Shown here piece by piece: positions 1-11,851 of a stretch of 64,000 nucleotides of DNA. The position numbers and the translations under genes are program-made. Every line of letters starts with the position of its first letter. Position 1 is the first letter of the stretch. The stretch lies in the NCBI GenBank assembly GCA_905221615.1, contig CAJNDT010006013.1, positions 1,467,879-1,531,878 on the forward strand, read 5' to 3'. The stretch is from Symbiodinium sp. CCMP2592 (Eukaryota > Sar > Dinophyceae > Suessiales > Symbiodiniaceae). The notes under the pieces were generated by a model that had not been told where the DNA came from, ran no database searches, and was given only the letters and a program-made list of their open reading frames with translations.

Positions 1-1976
1 GAGCATTGTGTTCCTAAGGTTGCACCCACGAAGCCGCTAAAACTTGATCTCTGCTGGCAGGTAAGTGCTGCACTGTTTGATATCTCGGCTGGCATCCCGC
101 GCACTTTGTTTCAGATGGTCGTAGGGTCGGAGCTGCCGAGGACTCCAGCACAGCAGCCACTGAGTCCGGCAGGAGCAAGGAGCTACGTCAGTATCACAGT
201 ATGAACTTACTTAGTGTAGGTGGTAAGGTGACCGGGCACCGGACTTTAACCATGTCAATGAGGGAGTGTGTATGTAAGAAAAAGATTGGTTTTGACCGAC
301 AGCTGACTGCTGGGAGCAGATATCGTTCAATCGATTGCGAATCCAAGCCCCAAGTAGCCATGTTTTCGGATTCTAAAGGGTGCATCCCAACTTCCTCTCG
401 GCAACCCTTCCTAGCCGAAGCTTAAAACCCAGCTTTATCCCTTTGCGAGCCCTGAAGCACTCACATGAAGCCACACGCCGCTTCCAAGACCCGTGGCCTT
501 AGTTGAAATCTGAAGTGCGATAAAGCATAGAACCAGAAAGCGGAGCTTCAGGAGGCGGCAGTTCACGAACTCGACGCTGCGGTGGACCGGCTCGTGAGCA
601 AGGCAACCTGCCTCTTTCCAATTCGCCGACGTTTGAGTGACTTTGCGGCTTCGAAGGGCATTCTTATGCTTCTTCTTTGATGAATCCGTTGAGCACTTGA
701 GCGGTTCCCTGCTCTCCGACAGATTGCTGCAACCTGTATTCGGACTCCGTGCAGGTCAACCTCGCGCTTGAGGGTTCGATTGGCCATGCAGCTGCTGGCA
801 GCCTACAGGTGCCCAGCCGCACCTCCTTTCCTTACTTTCCTTATCCTTGTCTTTATCCTCCTGGAGGGCTCACTCTTACCTTGATGCTGTTGATGAAGCA
901 GCTCAGATCACGAACCCCGGTCCTGTGAAGGCCTTGTCCCGAGGTCCTCAACACAAGTTCCATTGTCCAAATCCCAAAATCTCACCAGAAAAAGAAGAAT
1001 GAGATTTTTCAAATTGTTGGACCCTTTCGTACTAACATCTTTATCCCGAAGCCTTCAATCTCAGGAGTCCACCGAAGCCCTCAAGAAGTGCCTCAAGGAC
1101 CTGAGCTGCGATGGCAAGGCGCCCTCCTTTGTGTCTACTCGCACAGGGGCCCTTTCTTCTTCTGTGAAACGTTATGAATCTTCCAACTAGACGAAATAGC
1201 GTGAGAGAAGATCTTCTTCTGCAGTATCACAGGTTTTGCTGCCAGCTCAGAACTTTTGTGCGAGCCTGGCACTGGCAGAGTAACCTTGTTTGGGCCTGGC
1301 ATTGCATTGACGATGGTGCTTGCAAGCAGTGATGAGGAACGTGCGTCAATTCCGGTGCCTGAGAGGATGCCGTTGTGCAGCTGCTCTATAGGCGGTTGAA
1401 GGTGGTCCAATGAGCCGAAAAAGCTCCAACTGCCGTTGTGTGGCTCGCAGGTGCTCCAAAAATCCATGAGTGCGATCGAGAGGCGGTGTGTTAGTTTGGC
1501 TTCGGAGTTGCACGATTTGCAGTGTAGGGCCGAAAATTTGGTCTGAGGATCACAGTTCAATTTTTCCGGCTTGTGCATGTTGATTTGAATCTTGGACGTC
1601 GAAGGTTTCGCAGTCCGGCAGCCGAAAACTAAGCATCTGCAGCCTTAAGCCTCCTCCCTTTTCCATGTCAAGTCTCTACATCCCAAATCTCCGTCCGAAC
1701 CCCAGATCTGCTGTGGCATCACTGAGCCGCTGAGCTGTCGGAAAAGAAACACCCAAGAACACCTTGCTCCGCGACGCAGGTGGTAACATTCCTGACAGGC
1801 TGACTGCATCTTCCAGCCGTTTAACTGGAGCTAGTTCCGAAGAATTCAATCCTGAGCCTTCAAGGAGCCTGGCAGAAGTCAAGTTCCCAACGAGGCCTTA
1901 AACCTCACACCGAAAAAAGCAGTCATCACCTCGGCCAGGGCCAGACCCTCCTGAACTCTTTCTTCTCCTCTGGGTA
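1..1976. other. No supportable gene
   Basis: Nearly 2 kb of mixed-composition sequence. The longest open frame is a 147-codon minus-strand frame at 1135-1578 with no motif I recognise and no supporting neighbour. I see no RNA gene or repeat here. Confidence 0.5.
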
Positions 1977-1989
1977 CTACTAGTACTAG

Positions 1990-2042
<53 letters not shown>

Positions 2043-2044
2043 TA

Positions 2045-2091
<47 letters not shown>

Positions 2092-2113
2092 CACTACTAC
2101 TACTACTACTACT

Positions 2114-2170
<57 letters not shown>

Positions 2171-2183
2171 GCTGCTCCTGCTG

Positions 2184-2263
<80 letters not shown>

Positions 2264-2659
2264 ACTACTACTGCCCACGACTACCTGCTACTACCTACTA
2301 CAACCTGCTACTACCTACTGCCTACTCTACCTACTACTACCTACTACGACCTACTACCACCTACTACCACCTACTACTACCGACTACTACCTACTACCAC
2401 CTACTACTACCGACTACTACCTACTACCACCTACTACTACCTACTACTACCTACTACTACCTACTACTACCTACTACTACCTACTACTACCTACTACTAG
2501 CTACTACTACCTACTACTACCTACTACTACCTACTACTACCTACTACTACCTACTACTACCTACTACTACCTACTACTACGTACTACTACGTACTACTAC
2601 GTACTACTACGTACTACTACGTACTACTACGTACTACTACGTACTACTACGTACTACTG

Positions 2660-2706
<47 letters not shown>

Positions 2707-3075
2707 GCTACTGCTAATACTGCTAATACTGCCAATACTGCTAATACTGCTAATACTGCTAATACTGCTAAAAATGCTAATACTGCTACTGCTAATACTA
2801 CTGCTACTGCTACTGCTACTGCTACTGCTACTGCTACTGCTACTGCTACTGCTACTGCTACTGCTACTGCTACTGCTACTGCTACTGCTACTGCTACTGC
2901 TACTGCTACTGCTACTGCTGCTGCTGCTACTGCTACTGCTACTGCTACTGCTACTGCTACTGCTACTGCTACTGCTACTGCTACTACTGCTACTGCTGCT
3001 GCTGCTACTGCTACTGCTACTGCTGCTGCTGCTACTGCTACTGCTACTGCTGCTACTGCTGCTACTGCCTTTGCT
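1977..3075 (+). repeat. Composite microsatellite/minisatellite array
   Basis: The array changes unit several times: TAC trinucleotides (about 1977-2112), CTCCTG hexamers (about 2112-2262), CTACTAC and CTACTACTAC units (about 2262-2580), GTACTACTAC units (about 2581-2655), TAC again, TACTGCTAA-like units, then TACTGC hexamers to about 3070. The long poly-Ser, poly-Leu and Arg-Ser open frames across it are artefacts of the periodicity. Confidence 0.95.
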
Positions 3076-3561
3076 ACTGAAGCGCTGCCAGCTCAAGCGG
3101 CCGCGACTTGTAGCCGTCGAATCACCACAGGACAGCCTGTGGAGGGCCCCACAACCATTAGAGATCTCAACAGCTCCCGGGTCCTCCAACTAACATTTGA
3201 TTGACTTAGATGGGTTGTGCATGGGAGTGCCCATTGCTCTGCTTTGAGGCCCTCGCGCCGTTAGCTGCACCCAGTGGTGCTGCACCCAGTGGTGATACAG
3301 GCAAGCCAATTTGCAGGCGTCATTCACAAGCGGGCCCGTTGACGCATCCGGTCCCTGGGGTCACAGTCTGTCACTCTTGTCTTGGCCTCAGCTTCGCACT
3401 CTTCAGCAGACATACTAGCTCTACTTTGTATCCTGTACATGTGCCGCAGCTCAGGTTCTGTGAGGTAGCCTCCGGGCCCATTGTAAGATGCTCGGAACCA
3501 CGTCAGCAGGCAACCCTGCAGCAAGATCGGCGCAACTGGGACTGCGAGCTTCGGCTTCCGC

Positions 3562-4239
3562 TTGCCCAAACTGGAGAAGTGCCCGCACCAATTGGCGGTT
3601 GCGTTTAGCAACCGCCACTTTTACGACTGGACGCCTTCTGGCCGCCATGGCAAACTCCGCGGGGTTGACCTGCTCCATGCGCCAATGGCCCACACACGAC
3701 GGCATTTTGCTATAGAGTTGTCGGTCAGGGTGGGCACGATCAAGTCTGCAGCGGACGCTCGATATCTCCAGCAGTGCCTTGGATATGGTCATTAGGTTGT
3801 GCCCATTCACTCACGTGGAAGGCACACCAGCCAACGAAGAGGGGTGGCGAGCTCACTTCGCGGACCTTTGCATCGACCCCATCGTGATACCAGTAATTTG
3901 CGCGGGGACACATTGAGGGTTGAGGTAGCTTCCCTTCGAAACCTATGGGGTCGGCTCTATTATCATACAGCCACGGCGAAATGGCGTATCCAACGCGGCT
4001 CCGAGCACCTTCGCATTGCGTTTCATTGCTTTGCTGGGATCAACCGATCCACTGCAGCGGCCATGGCGTTTTTTACTGCAGGAGTGAAATATATCCCGCT
4101 CCGCGTATTGATAGAGCGATTGTGCCAGGTCCGCCCCGGTCAAGAGTACTGGCCTGCCCGCAATCAGTTCCTCCTTGCCCTAATCCGCTTGGATCAGGAG
4201 CTGATCCTCTACCCCAACTTTCAGGTCCGCTTTATCTGA
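3562..4239 (+). pseudogene. Dual-specificity / tyrosine phosphatase-like fragment
   Basis: The frame from 3799 carries HCFAGINRS near residues 76-84, which fits the HCx5R active-site loop of cysteine-based protein phosphatases. It is followed by an Ala-rich helix and then RPG...NQFLLALIRLDQEL, matching the RPG...N..F...L..LE pattern after the P-loop in dual-specificity phosphatases. Upstream coding-like sequence (3562-3795) is in another frame and ends at a stop, and a third frame across 3800-3915 also looks partly coding. The gene therefore appears frameshifted or cut by unrecognised introns. The general acid Asp is not identifiable. If functional it would remove phosphate from Tyr or Ser/Thr residues. 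Confidence 0.5.
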
Positions 4240-5940
4240 TTTTGCATAAGGTGAGGCAGCCTCCTTTGTTTGACTCACGAGCCGCAGCATACTACATGCA
4301 AGACAGCTGCTGACAAGACTGCAGTGCTTTGCTACTGCAACAGCGGCCGTCTCGCTCAGTCACTACCGCAGGCTGCCGGTTCTCGTGAGCCCAGTTCTCA
4401 GGTTTTCATTTTGCTCTAGATCACGAAGAGGAGGCCCGGCCGCTTCCACGCTTCTTGCTTCGTCCAGCATGTCTGAGTGCAGAGCGAGCTTGACTCAACC
4501 TCTTTACCTCACGCAGTGACCCCTACCAAGCCCTCGCACTAACCCAGCATTACCCGGTCATTACCCCTGGCGGCTTCAGCACTTGGCTTGGCCCCAGCAC
4601 AGGCAAGGGTGATCTCAGTTTGAGCTCTTCCACACACACACACACTGGCACAGCGACCTCCGCCAGATTCCCACCCGACCTACATTGGGGCAGTGCTCTA
4701 CCCTCGGAAGGTGCAATCAGACAATCACACATCAGCGAGCAGGCCCCAATCAATCGCTGATCATCACGACCGCTGCGACTGTGGACAGCCATGCTGCAGA
4801 CACAAGGAACGCCATCTTTGGCCCACCTGTTCTTTACCTGCGGCTCGCAGTGGGCAGCTGAGCGCTGCTGGTGATGTGTCAGCTGCATTTCCCTCCGGTG
4901 AGGCAGCCTCCCGGAGATAAACTCAACTCCAGTATGCCCCTATTCAAAGGCATCTAGCGAGGTATCCTTCGAGGGTTGCCGCCTGACGAGACGTCACTGC
5001 TTCTGATCCAAAAGTCCCGCTGTAGTGCGCACTAAGTCTTGTTTTGCCTCTGCTCAGTTTGGAAAAGGTCACACTTGGCAGCTTGCCCTTCAGCTAGTTT
5101 TGCCATAAAAAATCAGCCGCCTCCCAATCCCATGTGCGACCTGGTCCGAGCTTGTTGCGCAGAAGCAAACATATCCCAGACACTGCTATAGACCCGCCGC
5201 CTTCCAAGAGATCTCGTACTGCTAAAGTATCACGAGAACCATCATCTTCGGCAAGACCGACTCCCAAGAAGGACTCCAGCAGCTTCCAACGATTTCACGA
5301 ACCAGCACGGCCTTTTTCTGCGAGTCGGGTGCGAAGTACTGCGCCGAGGACGACCACCAGCTCGCTGGCTAAACCCAAAGGCCCGCCGCCCCCTCAGCCG
5401 GTTCTACTACGCCCCAGGTCACTCTGAGCACGGCGACGCCTGAAGGGGGCCTCAAAATTGTGTTGGTAAATAATCCCTCTCCGTTGGTCTCGCGGAATGC
5501 ACTGAGTCTATCATGTGTGTCGACACAAATAGCGTGCCTCTAGCTTGCTTACCCTGCTGGCTTACGTTGTTTTCAACAGCTGCCTTTGACCTGTGCGCTT
5601 GGAACAAGTTGAAAATTTCATCACCCTGAACCTGGGACAAGCGGCACAGCACGGCACGCGCTCATTGCCGCAATATTGTCCACACGCAGAGTCCGCTCAT
5701 GTCTAACAATCTTCTGCCCTGCGCACCACCTGCCTCGCATCAGCTGCAAACTCTCTCCGAGGCTACATGCAGTGCTGTCTCCTCGGAGCGGCTGTATGTG
5801 CATGTGCTGATCCTCGGGACGGTGTGCGATGGCTGACCACGTAGGATGCATCCGTCTGAGTCTGTGCCACGCTCTGAAGCTTGCCAACTTCGTTTCATTT
5901 CCGATGCCTGCCAAGGTGCGGGACTACCCGCACGCGCTCT
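4240..5940. other. No supportable gene
   Basis: About 1.7 kb with only short open frames and a small CA run near 4632-4645. The 97-codon plus-strand frame at 5134-5427 is Ser/Pro/Arg-rich without a recognisable domain. Confidence 0.5.
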
Positions 5941-6011
5941 TGCTCTTGCGCTTGCCACGGCTCTGGCTCTGGCTCTGACTCTTACTTTTACTCTTACTCT
6001 TCTCTTACTAT

Positions 6012-6068
<57 letters not shown>
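5936..6068 (+). repeat. CTCTTG/CTCTTA then TAC microsatellite
   Basis: Runs of GCTCTT and TTACTC hexamers lead into about 18 TAC units ending near 6068. Frames across it translate to homopolymers and are not genes. Confidence 0.9.
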
Positions 6069-6353
6069 GGGCAAAGGACTGATGTCTATCGTTATCTCCC
6101 GGGCGAAACGTCAAATTCACAACCTCGTCTACTTCTATCCTCAGAATGGCATCCGATGTAGCATCCCTCAGACGCTGTAGCCTCCGTAGTCGCCTCGCGC
6201 TGGCCCCAGGTGACGCTCTGTCGTAGACTATCCACGCAATCCACTTCAGAGCTTCCCAAGACATCACACCCAGCAAGACCAAAACCCGCAATAGCATCCA
6301 GGTAAGCAGCCCATAGTCTACAGACACTACCATAAATCACCACCCCATGTTCC

Positions 6354-6956
6354 TCAGTCACTTGCCAGCACCAGCAATGCAACTAAAACCTTAGGGATTG
6401 GGCTAGGGTTGTGGATGCTGCTGCTGCTGCTGCTGCTGGGTCTGCTGCTGCTGCGATCTTCACCCTGAGCTTCGGCTGGATCATCACGGCCTCGTAGCTC
6501 CTGGTCCTCGATCAAGCCAATGAGGCAGCTCAGCGACTTCATTTTAGCCGATGACAGCGGCTTTGTCAAAAAGTCTGCTGGCTGAACTTCCGCGCTGCAA
6601 TGGTTGAACTCCACAACCCCCTTTGCAATCAGCTCACTAATCCAGGTACTCTTCAACCGCAAATGTCTCGTCCTCCGGCTGCAGGATCCCCTTGCAATCG
6701 CCAAAGCAGAAGTGCGGTCAGAATGCATCTGGAGCTGTAGTGAAACAACCCCAATATCATGCAAAAGAGCCTGTACTCCTTGGAGTGCCACAAGCCCCTC
6801 TACCGCAGCTTCAAGCTCTGCTTCGGCCGTACTTAAACTGATGCAAGACTGTCTGGACGACCCGCGTGCGATCACATTTCCACCTAGCAACACGATCCAG
6901 CCTGTGTGTGATCTGTTAGCATCGGGTGCGAACGAGGCATCGACAAACCCGGTCAA
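6354..6956 (-). pseudogene. Copia RNase H
   Basis: This frame begins with TGFVDASFAPD (first catalytic Asp) and continues with SLSTAEAELEAAVEG (catalytic Glu), MHSDRTSALAIARG (second Asp) and PADFLTKPL (last Asp plus the typical copia end). The order and spacing match copia RNase H, which degrades RNA in the RNA/DNA hybrid. The frame overlaps the RT frame by only a few bases in a different phase. A Ser/Pro-rich tail including a CTG-repeat stretch (about 6418-6450) follows before the stop. Confidence 0.8.
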
Positions 6957-8274
6957 ATTGGGGACACAGCCTTCATATAGCAGCTGGCGACCAATAGTTC
7001 TTTGGAGGTAGCCAAAAATTTCTCCCCAATCTCAGCCGCACGTCTTGGAGCCCGAGTTGCTAATGATCCAATCAACGAGCAGACAAATGCAATGTCTGGT
7101 CGAGTCTGCTGACTGATCCATAACAGCTCACCCGCGATCTGCTGCGCCGCTCGGACTTCACCTTCATTTGCGGGTCCTTCGTCATCTGCTGCAGCAGAGC
7201 TCGCTGACTCCTTGGCTACTGGCACCAAGTCCTTTCGCCTTGAGGTCATCTGCTCTTCAATGTAGGCCCGCTGGGATAGCGCGAAACCTTGGCTCGTGAG
7301 CGAAATCTCAATGCCCAAAAACCGGATCTCGCCCTCTGTGACCAGCTGAAGGGGGCTCGTCTTCCAGATAGCCTTGATGGCTGCAGCCAGCTCCTTGATG
7401 AGCTCGGTTCGTCCACACAAAAGTAGATCGTCTACGTACACCACGAGGATGCCTATCAGCACTGACCCCCTTGCAGCACAGACCACCAGGATGGCTGAAC
7501 CCGGCCTTGCAAAAGTGTCACAGGCTTTCCATCGAACGCCAGCTGGATTTGCGCTAACAGCGTGTCCCTGTAGGAGCCCCAAAGCTTCGGACTTTCTTGC
7601 AGGCCGTAAACTGCGTGAGTCAGTCTCCACAATTCGCCTGGACGGGCCAGGCCTGCTCTCGCAAGCACTACGCGTGCACCAGCGATGCCCCTTTCACTGC
7701 TCGCAATTGCTGCGGGGACTACTTCCGCAGGCGCCGTGCTTGCAAACACTTCAGATGGACAATGCGGAGCCATGTTCCCACAAATAACAATGCGCGATTT
7801 GCGCTTGTACATCTCTGATGGATTCTCCTCCTCGGCGCAAGGGTCGGGCGGCTTAATCGTGTAGACAACTTTCACGGGAATCAGTTGTCCCTTCCCGGAA
7901 TCCTAATCTTGACGGACATGAGGATCATCCCCCATGACTTTATCAACTGCGTGGTCTAGCGTGTTCACCTCCTTCTTGAGCGACGGGATCCACTTCTCAA
8001 ACACAGCCACCACGTCCTTCGGGTTAGCAGTGTACACCACCGACACCGGAGACGTCAACTTGGCAAGGAGCTCCTCAATGCGGTCCACATAAGTAACTTC
8101 TGCTTTCCTTATTGTCGGACGAACACCGTCGCTGGATGACAACGCTGCAGTTTGCGCGGACTCATTCACATCATCAAGCACCAGTTGCATTTCCCAGTCC
8201 CCACAGCTCGCTCGGAATGTTGCTCTTCTCTCCTTCTCCTGAAGCCTCAGACGGTACAGAAGAGCTTGGTCCAC
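6953..8274 (-). pseudogene. Copia reverse transcriptase with internal deletion
   Basis: Three frames cover the RT. 7903-8274 holds the start (WIPSLKKEVNTLDHAV). 7456-7875 holds KSRIVICGN ... RAGLARPGELWRLTHAVYGLQESPKLWG, the copia palm and YGLxxSPRxW block. 6953-7630 holds LVVYVDDLLLCGR with the YVDD catalytic pair, then EGEIRFLGIEI. The stretch that should contain the first catalytic Asp (D-[VI]-x-x-A-F) is missing: sequence passes from AAIASSERGIAGA straight to VVLARAGLARPG. RT would copy the element RNA to cDNA; this copy lacks an essential metal ligand and is frameshifted. Confidence 0.8.
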
Positions 8275-8467
8275 GGGGCGGCTTCATAGAGATAGACCAG
8301 TCGCACTTGAACAGGTACTCACCGTCAGACGTAGGGATTGTCTCCTGCCACCCTCCTCCTCGAAGTGGAACAGCTTCTTTCTCAATCTCCTTGGCTGGCT
8401 TCGCCGAAGAGACCGACAATGCATTGATATACACCTCCGCAGGAGTGTCTTCATCCTCCAAAGGCAA
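8174..8467 (-). pseudogene. Copia linker upstream of RT
   Basis: A 97-codon frame overlapping the end of the oxygenase-like frame and running toward RT. It is rich in Glu, Lys, Pro and Ser and holds GEYLFKCDWSISMKPPRG, but no domain I can name. It lies in a different frame from both neighbours, consistent with indels. Confidence 0.35.
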
Positions 8468-8978
8468 TGGAAAACTCAGCGCTCACAACAGCTCTCGGTC
8501 CAACCTCGGCCCAAGGCATGACAGCGTGACGTCGGTCAGGGTCAACGGAAAAGACTCTCCCCTCTTGCAATGGAAATGCGCAGCCATATCTTGCTCTGCC
8601 CTCTCCGGAAACCAACTCGATCACCTTTCCGGAGACAACATCACCATCACGCAGCTCCATCCATAGCTCACCTCTTCTTCTCGCCATACTGATGGGAAGC
8701 ACATGGTTCATAGCACCTAATGCATTGTTGCGATCAATGTGTACTTCACGCTCATTGTTCATGGACACGTAGATAGCCGCATACTTTGCGTCCGGTGCTC
8801 GCTCTTGCGTCACCTTATTCAGCAACCGAGCAAACCATGGTCTTTCCACCGTGGACTTGGTGACGCCAATTCGCCCTCCATGACGACACATTCCATACAC
8901 CCGATCATCTTCTGGAAGTAGCCGAGCAACTTCCCGAATCAGGTTCTCCGCCTCTTCTAAACTCCAATCCTGCTTCAA
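8451..8978 (-). CDS. Fe(II)/2-oxoglutarate oxygenase-like domain inside copia pol
   Basis: This 175-codon frame lies between integrase and RT on the same strand. Ligand-like residues are H80 and D82 (EVHIDRNN), then ELWMEL, then GRVFSVDPDRRHAVMPW with H151, and R162 in GPRAVVSAEF. The order HxD - beta - distal His - Arg is that of the 2OG-dependent dioxygenase superfamily: two His and one Asp hold iron, and the Arg binds 2-oxoglutarate. The N-terminal part (GRIGVTKSTVERP ... YVSMNN) matches the other copies in this window. All key residues are present, although the element around it is broken. Substrate unknown; TET/JBP-like base oxidation is inference. Confidence 0.65.
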   Translation of the reverse strand: MKQDWSLEEAENLIREVARLLPEDDRVYGMCRHGGRIGVTKSTVERPWFARLLNKVTQERAPDAKYAAIYVSMNNEREVHIDRNNALGAMNHVLPISMARRRGELWMELRDGDVVSGKVIELVSGEGRARYGCAFPLQEGRVFSVDPDRRHAVMPWAEVGPRAVVSAEFSIAFGG

Positions 8979-8982
8979 AACC

Positions 8983-10141
8983 TCAGCCCTCTTTTTGAAA
9001 CTCCGCCTTGAGCCTTGGACACTTCAACGGCGTCTCCTGAGCCAGAAGCCTTTCCGCGCGCACGACGTTCGGGGGTTCAGGTAGATCTGCTTGAACTTCA
9101 TCGTCAGGGGGTCCTGGGTCATGTAATCCAGCCCGAACATGCAAAGTGTGCACGAAGCGCTCCCTGTCATCATCGTTGACGTACACTAAGTGGCCCTTGC
9201 TGAGACTGTCAGACAATCCCACATACGCTCCAGACAGCCACCTCGGTGCCAGATCATCTAGCTTCGGCCCATCTAAATGACGCTTGCGGACCAGCATTTC
9301 TGAGCCACACGGAGCTGCAAGCTTAGGTTCAAATCCAAGGACATCCCCTCTTTGCATAGATGTCGCCGCACTCACAGCCGAAGGCCATAGTCGTTGTGGT
9401 AGTCCTGCTGACAACAGTAATGTCCTAGCCCTTTGCTTCAGCCACGGTATCGTCGATTCCGCTGTCCCATTGGTCTGCTGGACACCCGCCTCAGACGTAG
9501 TCACACACGAATGCCTTCGCCTTGGCGCCACTGTTGAGTCGCTCTGGCTCGATAATCCATACCTCTCGATCGGTGTGAAAGCGAAGCACCGGTATGTTTA
9601 ACGCTCTGCAATAGAGTCAATAGAGGATCACGTCTTGAACCCTTTCAAGGACGGTTGGCGCTTTTTCGTCCTTCAATCCACGCGCAAATATGAGGTTCAC
9701 AAACTCAGGGCCACCAAGGTCTATGTCCTCTTCCGGATCCCGCCTCGGCACCTCTTTAAGCTCAGGTTCCATGTCTTCACCTCCATCATCGCGCGGGTCT
9801 TCTTCTCCACGATCTTCTCCATCAGCAGCAGCCAAACCATCGTCTTGTTCTTCATAGTCCTCTTTGCTAACTTCACCAGGGTCGTAATCAAGCCATACTC
9901 GCCGGCCATCTTCAACGAAATTTTTCGGCGCACGCAACTTCGCAGCAAAGATGTATTTGAACGGCCGTGGGAAAGCACCTCTGCCGTTCGGGTCCACACC
10001 AGCAACTTTCATAATGCCAGACAAGTCTGCCGACACGACAAAGGCCGAGGGGTGCTCAACTCGTGAATGCTTTCTTCCTGTGCCTCCTGCTTGAACACAT
10101 ATTGCGCAATCTGCCCGAAACGGGAGGTGACCTCTTCTCAC
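8983..10141 (-). pseudogene. Copia integrase, frameshifted
   Basis: The N-terminal zinc-binding region reads RGHLPFRADCAICVQ in the frame 9617-10141, followed by the first core Asp in FVVSADLSG. The second Asp (RFHTDREV) lies in a separate reading frame near 9535-9601. The catalytic Glu is in the frame 8983-9531 within QTNGTAES, followed by a typical copia tail (LLLSAGLPQRLWPSAV ... PRWLSGAYVGL). Together these give the D,D-35-E set of a retroviral-type integrase, which would insert the element cDNA into the genome. At least two frame changes and a stop show this copy is dead. An acidic stretch follows the first Asp. Confidence 0.75.
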
Positions 10142-10193
10142 CTGGTCTCTCCCGCTGCTCCGTACTCATCTTCAGCATCCTTGGAACCTTGCC

Positions 10194-10958
10194 TCAGTCT
10201 CGCAAAATTATGGTGAGGTGCTCGTAGAACTCCTGAGGCCACACACACGCCGGCGCCTTCACCGGAACTGATCCATCGGAATGCCACCTCATACGCAGCC
10301 CATCCAAATGCCGAAGATGTAGATTGGTGCCCAGAGTCATATCAAAGCTATAAGTCTGCAGCCCAGCTTCCAAGGCATATTCCGTCCACAACGAAGTCCT
10401 CCACAAACTCACCACATCCGGGTACAATGGGTCCTGGAACTTCAGGTATCCACGAGGATCACGAGTATGCTCTAGGAGAAATGCAGCTTCACGGCTAGAT
10501 TCAGGGTCTGGCTGAGCTCTCAACCTGCCTGCTGTAGCCAAGGCGTGAAGGTAAATCATCCTGGTGATCAGCTTCGTCTCCCTGTTGACAGTCCACACAT
10601 CACTGTCCGATCGGCCCGGCCAGTTTTCGAACGGATACTCATTGGATCGAACTGGTTCAGGTCCTCCAACCACGTGCCGGGAGATCATGAAGGTGCTCTG
10701 CGGGGGGTGCCGACGATCGCTGCAGTCTTTCCCTTCCGGGCCCCAAAATCCAGCGCTCGCCCGGTACTTGACCCTCTCGATGTCGAGCTCCAGAATCGTA
10801 TATCCGTGGCCCTCCAAGTTGAACAACACGTCGCTCAGACTTCCCAGCATACAGGTGAACAGGCCACTTGTTAGACGACCACAATCGCTTTCTCGTCCTC
10901 CGACAAAGCCTACCCCCCGTTCTCTTCTGGAACAGCATCCGCCAGACCGGCCTTGCAT
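10194..10958 (-). pseudogene. Copia segment between protease and integrase, possible methyltransferase-like
   Basis: A 254-codon frame fills the gap between protease and integrase, where classical copia elements have only a short linker. It includes FLLEHTRDP and SLWRTSLWTEYALEAGLQTY, followed by LGTNLHLRHLDGL. From memory, dinoflagellate copia proteins carry a similar block (LLEqPaDP ... PSxWRT) that looks like the C-terminal part of a cytosine C5-methyltransferase-type fold. I see no clear S-adenosylmethionine-binding motif or PPC catalytic loop here, so the assignment is weak. It could equally be an element-specific domain of unknown role. Confidence 0.35.
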
Positions 10959-10960
10959 TC

Positions 10961-11843
10961 CTATGGCACTTCTTGAAAGAAGGGTGCGCTTTCAACCACC
11001 TTCAGAGCTTGTGAGGTGATCTCACCATCGACATACGAAATCAGATAGTCAAAGCACGTTCGCTCCATGGCAAGCGCTGCCGCCTTCACTCTAGTCCGAG
11101 TGTCCGCTGTTCTCCGACGGAGCTCTTGCAGCCTCGCACCCTCAAGCTGAGAGATCAACCTCGACGCCTCCTGCTCTGTGACCTCCGGACATCCTTCACG
11201 AACACGAAGAACAATAACCTCGCCATTCTTGCCCTCTAGCTTGCACTTGGTTTTTCCCCACGTCATTGTGTATCCCAACTGGCTAACCAAGGCTCCCAAC
11301 GGCACTATCGGAGAAGCAGAAGTCGCCGAGGTCATCGAGTTAATGGGTACAAGAATTGTACCCGCAGCATTCATGCGGAGACCAATGGACTCGCCGCCAG
11401 CAAGGTTCACCGTCACTTGATCAGACTCCTCCCACTCCTCCTGGGATGTGGCACGCCACAAAGCATGCGTAGATCCCAAGTCAACTAGCGCAAACATTGC
11501 CAACTCATCAGAAGTAGAAGCCGGCTTTCTCAACGCCATGACACTCACCGAAGGAGACTTAGGGTTTGGAGGCTGAGCTCCGGCGACTTTCGCCGCTGCC
11601 TGAAGCAAGCTTTCAAGAGTCCAGACTGGCTCCCCTGCTACCACCTGAGGCACTGCCACTGGTGACGTTTCCCCCTCCGGCTCGACACTGGTGACCTTCG
11701 GGGCATTCGTAGGCGAAGTAGTCGAAGATGATGCCGAACCCGCAGCTTGAAACGCCTGCCGGTCTTCCGCTCTGCTTCGGCGTCTTTGTGGGACAGTCCT
11801 TGTGTCTGTGTTCTTCACTGCCACATACTAAGCATTTGCGCAC
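10961..11843 (-). pseudogene. Copia zinc knuckle and aspartic protease segment
   Basis: One frame (11613-11843) starts with a CCHC knuckle, CLVCGSEEHRHKDCP (Cx2Cx4Hx4C), typical of retroviral-type nucleocapsids. The overlapping 287-codon frame (10961-11824) contains FALVDLGSTHALW near residues 110-122. This sits where copia proteases have their DTG/DSG active site, but the triplet reads D-L-G-S. The flanking pattern (hydrophobic stretch, Asp, Gly-Ser/Ala-Thr, Ala-Leu) still supports a retropepsin. Copia proteases cut the polyprotein inside the particle. The central T/S to L change suggests loss of activity. Confidence 0.55.
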
Positions 11844-11851
11844 GCTCCGCC

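Noticed and set aside
350-375. GTAGCCAT word resembling part of the dinoflagellate spliced leader
   Set aside because: Only a short part matches; the conserved TTTTGGCTCAAG end is absent, and I found no full spliced-leader relic elsewhere.
760-790. GGTTCGAT resembling a tRNA T-loop
   Set aside because: No matching stems or A box upstream.
2440-3070. CRISPR-like regular repeats
   Set aside because: Repeats are directly adjacent without unique spacers and the context is eukaryotic.
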